From Candidatus Viadribacter manganicus (GTDB taxonomy: Bacteria; Pseudomonadota; Alphaproteobacteria; Caulobacterales; Aquidulcibacteraceae), in the NCBI RefSeq assembly GCF_001679665.1, contig NZ_CP013244.1:1806980-1870979 (forward strand): 64,000 bases of DNA, written 5' to 3'. Of this stretch, positions 8,566 to 16,234 are shown one piece after another (within the stretch, counting starts at the first letter, position 1; each line of letters begins with the position of its first letter). The position numbers were made by a program, and so were the translations under genes. The notes under the pieces were generated by a model. The model saw nothing but the letters and a program-made list of their open reading frames with translations, did no database searches and was not told where the DNA came from.

Positions 8566-9456
8566 TCAGGCTTTCTTGTCTTTCGCTTCGTTGTTGTTCT
8601 GCATCTGCAGACCAACGGCCGTCAGGATCACAGTTACGACGATCAGTATCGTCGATGCCGCGTTTACTTCCGGCGTCACCGAGAAACGCAGCATCGAATA
8701 GACCTTCACCGGGAACGTAATTGTGTCCGGGCCGGCCGTGAAGAAGGTGATGACGAAGTCATCCAGCGATAAAGTGAACGCCAGAAGCGCGCCGGCGATC
8801 AGCCCTGGCTGCATATGCGGCACCAGAACGTCCCAGAACGTCCGCCATTCACTCGCGCCCAAATCCTTCGCCGCTTCTTCGAGTTCGCGGTTGAACGACG
8901 CCAAACGCGCCCGCACCACCGTCGCGACAAACGGAAACGCAAACGAAATGTGCGCGATGGTGATGGCGCCGAGGTTCAACGGCCAAGGCATACCCATCGG
9001 CCACGGCATCACACGTGCAAAGAACACCAGCATGGCGACGCCCATGCAGATTTCCGGCACCACGATCGGCAGCGCCATCCCGCCCTCGATCACGGTCTTT
9101 CCTGGAAACCGGAAGCGCCACAGCATCACTGCCGCCAAGGCGCCAAGCACCACCGAAATAATCGTACAGAAGAATGCAATCGTCAGCGAATTCACGAACG
9201 CCTGCAACAGCGATTCATTGTTGAACGCCTTTACGTACCAATCGGTCGTGAAACCCTGCCAAACCACGTTGCGCCGGCTGGTGTTGAAGCTGAACACCAT
9301 GAGCGTGATCAGCGGCAAATAGAGGAACACCAAAGTCGCACCGACGATCACTCGGAGCGGCCAACGGCGCAGATATTCCAGCGGCCCCGGCTTTTCCTTG
9401 GGTTCGCGCTGCGACGCACCGACACCCGGCACGGAGGTGAAGCCCTGATCCGCCAT
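8566..9456 (-). CDS. potI: Polyamine ABC transporter permease (PotI/PotC-like)
   Basis: A 296-residue inner-membrane permease. About 35 N-terminal cytoplasmic residues are followed by six predicted membrane segments, starting with VIVGATLVFLYLPLITLM. The EAA loop that contacts the ATPase appears as EEAAKDLGASEWRTFWDVLVP. Its start codon shares one base with the stop of the potH-like gene (TGATG), a sign of coupled translation. It would form the heterodimeric channel with PotH. Confidence 0.93.
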   Translation of the reverse strand: MADQGFTSVPGVGASQREPKEKPGPLEYLRRWPLRVIVGATLVFLYLPLITLMVFSFNTSRRNVVWQGFTTDWYVKAFNNESLLQAFVNSLTIAFFCTIISVVLGALAAVMLWRFRFPGKTVIEGGMALPIVVPEICMGVAMLVFFARVMPWPMGMPWPLNLGAITIAHISFAFPFVATVVRARLASFNRELEEAAKDLGASEWRTFWDVLVPHMQPGLIAGALLAFTLSLDDFVITFFTAGPDTITFPVKVYSMLRFSVTPEVNAASTILIVVTVILTAVGLQMQNNNEAKDKKA

Positions 9457-10361
9457 CAGCCCCTCCTCTCGCTCTTACGCTGCACGAGCGCCTGAACGGC
9501 GATAGCAATGAACGTCAGATACATCAGCAAGAACGAAAGAGCCGCGCCGAACGGCCAATCATTAGCGCGCTTGAACTGCCGCTCGATGACGTTCGCGATC
9601 ATTTGGCTGTCGGTGCCACCCAGCAAATCCGGCGTCAGATAAGCGCCAAGTGCGGGAATGAATGTAATCAGCACGCCTGAAGCGATCCCCGGCGCCGCCA
9701 ATGGCACCACAACCGACCAAATCGTACGAAGATGCCCCGCGCCGAGGTCGAGGCTTGCTTCCATCAGCGAGCGATCCATGCGGTCGAGCGCCGAATAGAG
9801 CGGCAGCACCATGAACGGCAGGTGCACATACACCAGCCCGATCACCACAGCCGTATTGTTGTAGAGCAAAGTCAACGGCTCGAAATCGCCGAGAGGCTGC
9901 AAGCCCACGATCGCCATGACGCCGCTCGCATTATTCCACATCCACTCGAGGATTGCGTTGACATAGCCATTCTCGCGCAACACCGCGATCAATGCGAAGG
10001 TGCGGATCAGCAAGTTCGTCCAAAACGGCAGCATGATCAGCAACAGCAGCCATGCTTTGGTCTTTGGAGATGCAAACGCGATCGCCAGCGCCACCGGAAA
10101 GCCAATGATCAGGCAGAGCAGCGTCGTCAGTCCGGCAATGACAAGGCTCTTGCCGAAAATCTCAAGGTAAAGCGGCTCAACCGCCCGCATGTAGTTTGCG
10201 AATGTACCCGTAACATCGATCGTGACAGGGCCGGTATTCTCGCCCAGCGAATAGCCCCACACCACCGCGAGTGGCGCCAGAAAGAACAGGAACAGCCAGG
10301 CGATAGGCGGAACGGCGATAGCAGCGAACGCCGCCTTCGCTTGTCGCCAGGTCTGTTCCAT
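9456..10361 (-). CDS. potH: Polyamine ABC transporter permease (PotH/PotB-like)
   Basis: The 301-residue product has six predicted membrane segments, beginning with AIAVPPIAWLFLFFLAPLAVV. Its EAA loop is MEASLDLGAGHLRTIWSVVVP. It pairs with the following permease to form the membrane channel of the importer. It begins 18 bases after the stop of the binding-protein gene in the same operon. Confidence 0.93.
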   Translation of the reverse strand: MEQTWRQAKAAFAAIAVPPIAWLFLFFLAPLAVVWGYSLGENTGPVTIDVTGTFANYMRAVEPLYLEIFGKSLVIAGLTTLLCLIIGFPVALAIAFASPKTKAWLLLLIMLPFWTNLLIRTFALIAVLRENGYVNAILEWMWNNASGVMAIVGLQPLGDFEPLTLLYNNTAVVIGLVYVHLPFMVLPLYSALDRMDRSLMEASLDLGAGHLRTIWSVVVPLAAPGIASGVLITFIPALGAYLTPDLLGGTDSQMIANVIERQFKRANDWPFGAALSFLLMYLTFIAIAVQALVQRKSERRG

Positions 10362-10379
10362 ATGTCGACCTCGCTTAGC

Positions 10380-11486
10380 TTACGCGGCGCTGATGCGCGT
10401 GAAGATTTCTTCGTACTCACGCGCCTTCTCATCGCCCTCGAACGCGCCGTATTCGCTCTTGGCCATGAGTTCAGCTGACGGGAAGATCACCGGATTGTTC
10501 TTGTAAGTATCCGGCATCAGATCGCGCGCAGCGCCATTAGGCGTCGGGTAGAGAATTTCTTCCGTGATCTTCTTGCCGGCTTCAGCGTCGAGCAGATAGT
10601 TGATGAAGGCATGCGCGCCATCTACGTTCGGTGCGCCGGTCGGGATACAGAGGCAATCTGAGTTGATCAGCGTGCCCTCTTTCGGCACCACGAAATCGAA
10701 CTTGTCGCCGCCGTCGCCTGCCATCAGCTGCGCGATGTCGCCGTTGTATTCCAATACGATGTCCACTTCACCTGAAGCCAGCAAATCCTGACCGTTATCG
10801 GAGTGGAACTGCTTCACACGCGGCTTCTGACGGATCAGCATTTGCTCGATCTGCGTCAGCATTTCTTGCGGAATGTTATTCACGGAGTGGCCGAGATATT
10901 TGGCGCTGAGACGAATGAGATCGGCGGATTCGGAAAGCAGCGCGATCTTCTGATTGAACGTCGCGTCGTCGAACAGATACTTCCACGAGTCCGGAACCGT
11001 CAGGCCCTTTGCGCGTACGGCTTCCTTGTTGTAGCCGATGCCGAGCACGAGCCACGTATAAGGCATCGAATATTTGCGGCCCGGATCGAACGAGGCATCG
11101 CGGAATTCCGGCAGCAGGTTCGCAATGTTCGGGATCTTGGCGTGATCCAGCTCTTGCAGCATTTGCGCTTGGCTCATGCGCGTGACGAACTCGTTCGACG
11201 GCACGATGACATCAAAGCCCGGATTGCCGGCGCGCAGACGTGCGAACAATTCATCGTTGGTCGCGAACAAGCTCATGTTCACTGACGTGCCGCTCGCCTC
11301 GCGGAAATCATCCAGCGTGGTCGGGCCGATATAGGTGTCCCAGTTATAGAAGTTAACCGTCGGCCCACCGCCGCCACGTGCGCAGGCGGTCAGTGCGCCA
11401 CCGAACGATATGCCGATCGCGGCGGCCCCGAATTGTTGGAGCAGAGAGCGGCGCGACGCGCCCGTGAGATATTTGCCCTTGGCCAT
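10380..11486 (-). CDS. potF: Periplasmic polyamine-binding lipoprotein, twin-arginine signal
   Basis: A 368-residue PotD/PotF-type solute-binding protein. The N-terminus combines a twin-arginine motif (SRRSLLQQ, residues 11-18), a hydrophobic stretch and a lipobox LTAC with Cys35, so it is probably exported folded and anchored as a lipoprotein. The mature part opens with VNFYNWDTYIGP and contains the SMPYTW and LEYNGD segments characteristic of polyamine binders. AAGGG lies eight bases before the ATG. It delivers putrescine or a related polyamine to PotH-PotI. Confidence 0.92.
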   Translation of the reverse strand: MAKGKYLTGASRRSLLQQFGAAAIGISFGGALTACARGGGGPTVNFYNWDTYIGPTTLDDFREASGTSVNMSLFATNDELFARLRAGNPGFDVIVPSNEFVTRMSQAQMLQELDHAKIPNIANLLPEFRDASFDPGRKYSMPYTWLVLGIGYNKEAVRAKGLTVPDSWKYLFDDATFNQKIALLSESADLIRLSAKYLGHSVNNIPQEMLTQIEQMLIRQKPRVKQFHSDNGQDLLASGEVDIVLEYNGDIAQLMAGDGGDKFDFVVPKEGTLINSDCLCIPTGAPNVDGAHAFINYLLDAEAGKKITEEILYPTPNGAARDLMPDTYKNNPVIFPSAELMAKSEYGAFEGDEKAREYEEIFTRISAA

Positions 11487-11555
11487 AGTCTGCGCCCTTT
11501 CATTCAGCCGCCCACCTGGACGGGATCTAGTCCACGCGTGCCCGCCGCCTAGACG

Positions 11556-12929
11556 CTAACAAGCACGCAAATACCAGTCATAATCAATATCCGGGATCAT
11601 GCTTTGGAAGCGATCCTGCTCGACCTGCTTCACAATCGAATACATCCGGACAAAGCGCTCGCCCAAATAGTCCTTCAACACCGCCGATTGCGCGAACCGT
11701 TCGGTCGCCGCGAACCAATTGGTCGGGATCTTCTCGCCGCCCTCGGCCTGCGCATAGCCATCGCCGACGACGGCAGGACCCGGATCGACCTTGTTGGAGA
11801 TCCCATGGTGCACCGCAGCAAGCAACGCCGCCAGCGCCAACGCCGGATGCGCATCTGCGCCCGCGACACGATGCTCGATGTGACGCGTGTTCGGCGCACC
11901 TGCCGGCACCCGGAAGGATACTGTGCGGTTGTTCACGCCCCAAGTCGGCGCCACCGGCGCATAGGAATTCGCCTTAAAACGGCGATACGAATTTGCGTTC
12001 GGCGCATAGATCGCCATCGAGTCCGCAAGCAACGCCTTCATGCCGCCAACCGCGTGCGCCAACACAGGCTCACCCTCGGGTTTGTCGGACGCAAAAATGT
12101 TCTTACCCGCCTTGTCATTGACGCTGACATGCAGGTGCATGCCCGATCCGGCGAGGTCCGCAAATGGCTTGGCCATGAACGTCGCCTCACACCCATGCCG
12201 CAAAGCGACACCCTTAGCCGCGCGTTTGTAGAGCACTGCATCATCCGCCGCGCGCAGCGCATCAGCGTGGTGCTTGAGTGTCAATTCCAATTGACCCGGA
12301 GCGTACTCGCTAATCGCGCCTTCGAGCGGAATGCCCATTGCGTCGGCAGCCGCCCACAGATCGCGCAGGAAGCCCGACGCCTCCTCCACTTCACGCAAAC
12401 CGTAAACTTGATGTTGCGTCGCCCGATCGCCGGTAAACGGCGATGGCGGCAATTGGATCTTGCCGTTCGCCGTGCGGCGCGCGTCCACCAGATAATATTC
12501 AAGCTCGCAGGCAACGACAGGCACGAACCCATCCGCCGCGAACCGATCGATCACACGCTGCAACACATGGCGCGGGTCGAGATCGTGCGGCTGACCGTTC
12601 AGCTCATACATCGTCATTGGCACTTGCGCAACGTCAGCTCCGAGCCACGGCGCCGGCGTGATCCGTCCAGCAATCGGCCGCGCCACGCGATCCGCGTCGC
12701 CATCTTCCCAGACCAGCCCCGTCGCCTCGACATCCTGACCGGTGATGTCGTTCACCAGGATCGAGCCCGGCAAGAAGCGGCCGTTCTCATACACGGCCTC
12801 GATCTCATGCCGGCGCAATCGCTTGCCGCGCGGCACACCGGCGAGGTTGGTGAACACAATCTCGAAAAACTGAATTTCAGGATGCTTGTCGAGGAAGGCT
12901 TTGACTTCCTTCGGATTGGCAATGGTCAT
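11556..12929 (-). CDS. Second glutamine synthetase-family gamma-glutamylamine ligase
   Basis: A 457-residue glutamine synthetase-fold protein, paralogous to the enzyme at 2879-4234 but clearly diverged. It keeps LAGVPRGKRL, ELEYYLVD, YAPGQLELTLKHHADAL, GSGMHLHVSV, the NSYRRFKANSY loop and RHIEHRVAGADAHPAL. The substitutions around the substrate pocket relative to the first copy suggest a different amine, for example spermidine, diaminopropane or a monoamine. Its start overlaps the stop of the aminotransferase gene by four bases (ATGA), so these two are translationally coupled, and the potF gene follows after 69 bases. The amine substrate cannot be read from the sequence. Confidence 0.85.
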   Translation of the reverse strand: MTIANPKEVKAFLDKHPEIQFFEIVFTNLAGVPRGKRLRRHEIEAVYENGRFLPGSILVNDITGQDVEATGLVWEDGDADRVARPIAGRITPAPWLGADVAQVPMTMYELNGQPHDLDPRHVLQRVIDRFAADGFVPVVACELEYYLVDARRTANGKIQLPPSPFTGDRATQHQVYGLREVEEASGFLRDLWAAADAMGIPLEGAISEYAPGQLELTLKHHADALRAADDAVLYKRAAKGVALRHGCEATFMAKPFADLAGSGMHLHVSVNDKAGKNIFASDKPEGEPVLAHAVGGMKALLADSMAIYAPNANSYRRFKANSYAPVAPTWGVNNRTVSFRVPAGAPNTRHIEHRVAGADAHPALALAALLAAVHHGISNKVDPGPAVVGDGYAQAEGGEKIPTNWFAATERFAQSAVLKDYLGERFVRMYSIVKQVEQDRFQSMIPDIDYDWYLRAC

Positions 12930-14269
12930 GCAGCAGCTTCTTTGGCGTATTCGTCCGCAAAGCTATCGACCGCCGCGACGAGCCGGTCAATCTGTTGCGT
13001 CGTCGTGGCGGGGCAAACCAGCATCATCATGTGAAATGGCGCGATCAGTATGCCGCGATTGATCAAATAGAGGTGCAGCGCGTGGTTCAGATCGCTTTGC
13101 GCAAGCGCTGGTCGCATAGCCGCAGCATCGCGCGGCGGCTCCGGCGCGAACACGATCTCGGCGCGCGCGCCAACATGCACCACGCACCACGGTAATGATC
13201 GCTTCGCGATCACGCCGCGCAGCTTGCTCACAAGATCGCTCGCTCCCGCAAGCATCGCATCGAACGCCTCGCGCGTCGCCACCTCCCGCAGCGTCGCCCC
13301 GATCGCCGCCACCCCCATCGCGTTGCCCGCGAGCGTAGTGCCGATGCCAGAGCGACCCGGCCCCCGCGGCGCTGCTGCAATCTTCTCCCCGAGCTCCGCG
13401 CTCACGCCCCACACCGCCGCCGGAAACCCGCCAGCGATCGCCTTGCCGATCACCAGCGCATCCGGCGCCAGTGCCCACGCTTTCGTCGCCCCGCCTGGCC
13501 CGCTCGACAACGTGTGCGTCTCGTCCAGCACCAGCAGCGCGCCAGCTTTCTTCGCCAACGCCTGAGCGCGCTTCCAGAAATTCGCCTCCGGCAAAATCAT
13601 CCCGCAATTCGTCATCGCCGGCTCAGCCAGGATTGCCGCGACATCGCCCATCGCCAGCGCCGACTCCAGCGCACCGATGTCGTTGAACGGAATGGCGCGC
13701 GTTGTGCGTGTCATGTCGAACACTTGGCCGATCAGCCCCGCATCCGGCCGCGTACGCCCATGGCGCAACTCAACGAAGCAATCCTCGACCATGCCGTGAT
13801 AACAGCCGTCGAACACAACGATCACGGACTTCCCCGTCACCGCCCGCGCCCAGCGTATCATCGCACGGTTTGCGTCGGAGGCAGACAATGTCGTTTGCCA
13901 GAACGGCAACCCAAACCGCTCCGCCAACAATTCGCCCACTTCGGCCGCTTCCGCCGTCGGCAACATGAACGTCGCGCCACGCCGCGCCTGCTCGGCGATC
14001 GCGCGCGCAATTTCAGGGCGCGCATGACCGAACATCCCCGGCGTGTCGCCCAGACAAAAATCGTCATAGGTGCTGCCGTCTATATCGGTGAGCACTGCGC
14101 CCTCACCGTCTTCCGCGATCATCGCAGACGGCGTCGCCCAATCATTCATCCAATGGAACGGCGCCCCAAAGAGCCAATGTTCTTTGAGCCGCGCCGCCTC
14201 GGCTGACGCCTTGGGATGCGTGTCGAGATAACGCTGCGTTTCACGCGTGATGAGATTCGCGAGACTCAC
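12926..14269 (-). CDS. Class III aminotransferase of the glutamate-1-semialdehyde aminomutase-like branch
   Basis: A 447-residue PLP enzyme. The fold-type I marks are present: CYHGM near 156-160, Asp249 in LVLDETHTL and PLP Lys276 in IGKAIAGGFP. The usual SGSEAN phosphate loop reads LSASDANRAMIRWAR, as in aminotransferases of the GSA-aminomutase branch rather than SpuC. It starts with GTG inside the stop of the aldehyde dehydrogenase gene (GTGA) and overlaps the next ligase gene by four bases, so it is locked between two glutamylation-pathway genes. It may remove the free amino group of a gamma-glutamyl diamine, replacing the oxidase step; the substrate is inferred from position only. Confidence 0.85.
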   Translation of the reverse strand: MSLANLITRETQRYLDTHPKASAEAARLKEHWLFGAPFHWMNDWATPSAMIAEDGEGAVLTDIDGSTYDDFCLGDTPGMFGHARPEIARAIAEQARRGATFMLPTAEAAEVGELLAERFGLPFWQTTLSASDANRAMIRWARAVTGKSVIVVFDGCYHGMVEDCFVELRHGRTRPDAGLIGQVFDMTRTTRAIPFNDIGALESALAMGDVAAILAEPAMTNCGMILPEANFWKRAQALAKKAGALLVLDETHTLSSGPGGATKAWALAPDALVIGKAIAGGFPAAVWGVSAELGEKIAAAPRGPGRSGIGTTLAGNAMGVAAIGATLREVATREAFDAMLAGASDLVSKLRGVIAKRSLPWCVVHVGARAEIVFAPEPPRDAAAMRPALAQSDLNHALHLYLINRGILIAPFHMMMLVCPATTTQQIDRLVAAVDSFADEYAKEAAA

Positions 14270-15756
14270 GGCTTATACGTAACCGAAATTCCCTTGAGCT
14301 CAGTGTACTTCTCTAGCGCATGCAACGAGCGATCGCGCCCAAAACCCGATTGCTTCGCGCCGCCGAACGGCACGGTGATATCGCAAGCATCCCAGCCATT
14401 GATCCACACCAGTCCTGTTCGCAGCTTCCGCGCCACGCGGTGCGCGCGCGAGATGTTCGCTGTCCAAAGGCCGGAGGCCAGTCCGTAGACGGTGTCGTTG
14501 GCAATCCGCACCGCATCGTCTTCGTTCGTGAAGGCAAGCACCCCCAACACCGGCCCAAACACCTCTTCGCGCGCCAAGGTGTGCGTATTGTCCATGCGAT
14601 GAAACACCGTCGGCTCCACGTAGAAGCCGCCGCTCTCTTCACGCACGCGCTTTCCACCCAGCGCGAGATTCGCCCCTTCCTTACGCGCCGTGTCGATGTA
14701 GCCCAGAACGCGCTTCATCTGGCCTTCGCTCACCAAAGCGCCGGCGACACTCGCCGGATCAAGCGGATCACCCGGCGTGTATTGCTTGGCGCGCTTCAGC
14801 ACCCGGTCCAGGAACTCATCCTTGATCGAAGCTTCGACCAACAAACGCGACGCGGCGTTACAGATCTCGCCCTGATTGAAGAAGATGCCCCAAGCCGCTG
14901 CGTCGGCCGCAGCATCGAGATCTTCCGCGTCGGCAAAAACTATCTGCGGACTCTTGCCGCCCAACTCCAACGCAACGCGTTTCAGATTGCTCTCACCCGC
15001 ATACGTCATCAGCTTGCGGCCAACTTCGCCCGAGCCCGTGAACGCGATGAGGTCAACATCCATGTGGCGCGCCAATGCTTGGCCCGCCGTGTCCCCATAC
15101 CCAGGCACAACATTGAGCACGCCCGACGGAACGCCCGCCTCTAGCGCAAGCGCTCCCAGCTTCAGCGCGGTCGATGGCGATTGCTCGGCCGGCTTCAGCA
15201 CGATGGAGTTTCCGGTCGCCAGCGCCGGCGCCACCTTCCAGCACGCCATGTGCAGCGGAAAATTCCACGGCACGATGGCGCCGACTACGCCGAGCGGCTC
15301 GCGCACGATATAGCTCAAACGGTCGGACGGCGTTGTCGCCACCTCGCCATAAACTTTGTCGAGCGCTTCCGCGTACCAACGGATCGAATTGATCGCCGTT
15401 GGAATATCAACGCTCAGGGTGTCGCGGATCGGCTTGCCCATATCCAGCGTTTCAAGAAACGCCAGCTCTTCGAGATCACGCTCCATCAGCTCCGCGAGCT
15501 TGAACATGATCTTCTTCTTTTCGCGCGGATGCTTATTGCGCCAGCGGCCATCCTCAAACGCCGCGCGCGCGGCGTTCACCGCAGTGTCGATGTCACCGGC
15601 TTCGCAAGCGGCAACCTTGCTGACGATCTTGCCGTCGCGCGGCCCGACATTGTCGAATGTCTTGCCGCTTCGCGCGGGAACGAGTTTGCCGTCGATAACG
15701 GCGTTCGTGGGAAATTTGATGCCGCGTGCGCGGTCGAGATTTTGTTGCAGTGTCAT
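14266..15756 (-). CDS. puuC: Aldehyde dehydrogenase, probable gamma-glutamyl-gamma-aminobutyraldehyde dehydrogenase
   Basis: The 496-residue product has the full NAD(P)-dependent aldehyde dehydrogenase set: Asn165 in PWNFPLHM, Lys188 in VLKPAEQSP, FTGSGEVG at 239-246, Glu264 in LELGGKSP and the nucleophile Cys299 in NQGEICNAASRL. PuuC oxidises gamma-glutamyl-gamma-aminobutyraldehyde to gamma-glutamyl-GABA. It is the first gene of the minus-strand operon that runs to 5182, and its stop overlaps the GTG of the next gene. The ribosome-binding site is weak. Confidence 0.9.
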   Translation of the reverse strand: MTLQQNLDRARGIKFPTNAVIDGKLVPARSGKTFDNVGPRDGKIVSKVAACEAGDIDTAVNAARAAFEDGRWRNKHPREKKKIMFKLAELMERDLEELAFLETLDMGKPIRDTLSVDIPTAINSIRWYAEALDKVYGEVATTPSDRLSYIVREPLGVVGAIVPWNFPLHMACWKVAPALATGNSIVLKPAEQSPSTALKLGALALEAGVPSGVLNVVPGYGDTAGQALARHMDVDLIAFTGSGEVGRKLMTYAGESNLKRVALELGGKSPQIVFADAEDLDAAADAAAWGIFFNQGEICNAASRLLVEASIKDEFLDRVLKRAKQYTPGDPLDPASVAGALVSEGQMKRVLGYIDTARKEGANLALGGKRVREESGGFYVEPTVFHRMDNTHTLAREEVFGPVLGVLAFTNEDDAVRIANDTVYGLASGLWTANISRAHRVARKLRTGLVWINGWDACDITVPFGGAKQSGFGRDRSLHALEKYTELKGISVTYKP

Positions 15757-15796
15757 GGCGGCGTCTTAGCCTAGAAGCACGCTGGCATGAAGCGCC

Positions 15797-16120
15797 TTAC
15801 GGCGTGTTGCACGAGGGCGCGTAGGCCTGAACGATGTCCGTCACCATCTGCGCCCGCTTGGCCGCGTCGAGTTCTTCCAGAACGAAAATGAGGTCAGCGC
15901 CGAAGCGGTTGAAGCACTCGGTCTTCGCCGGCGCCAGCGGCCGCACCGAAAGATCCGGCGACTGCCCAACATAGCAAAATGAGAAACGCTGCGGCTCGAG
16001 CGACTTGCCGATCACGAAGACGCCCGGCTTCGGCTTAAATGTCGTCCGCCGCGAGACGACCATGAAGGTGTACTCCGCGCCAGACTTGCCCTTCAGGATC
16101 GTGACTTCAGCAAAGCTCAT
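15797..16120 (-). CDS. Small protein of unknown function
   Basis: A 107-residue soluble protein that I do not recognise. There is no signal peptide or membrane segment. Two beta-rich halves are suggested (EYTFMVVSRRTTFKPKPGVFVIGKS, then a helix in EELDAAKRAQMVTDIVQAYAP). It contains three cysteines and begins with MSFAEVTIL. It lies between the polyamine operon, on the same strand 40 bases upstream of puuC, and the divergent acylase gene. It may be read through into the operon. Confidence 0.6.
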   Translation of the reverse strand: MSFAEVTILKGKSGAEYTFMVVSRRTTFKPKPGVFVIGKSLEPQRFSFCYVGQSPDLSVRPLAPAKTECFNRFGADLIFVLEELDAAKRAQMVTDIVQAYAPSCNTP

Positions 16121-16234
16121 GTTGGCCCTCGAATGCGTGCGCCTCCCCTAACGGAGGGCGGCGCTAGTTTGAAGCGGTTTCTTCCGCTCACGCGCGAGCT
16201 GGTCTATCCAGGCCTCAAAGGCGGTAATACGAAC

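Noticed and set aside
11604..13034. A 476-codon plus-strand frame
   Set aside because: It is the antisense shadow of the second glutamine synthetase-like gene and has no recognisable domain.
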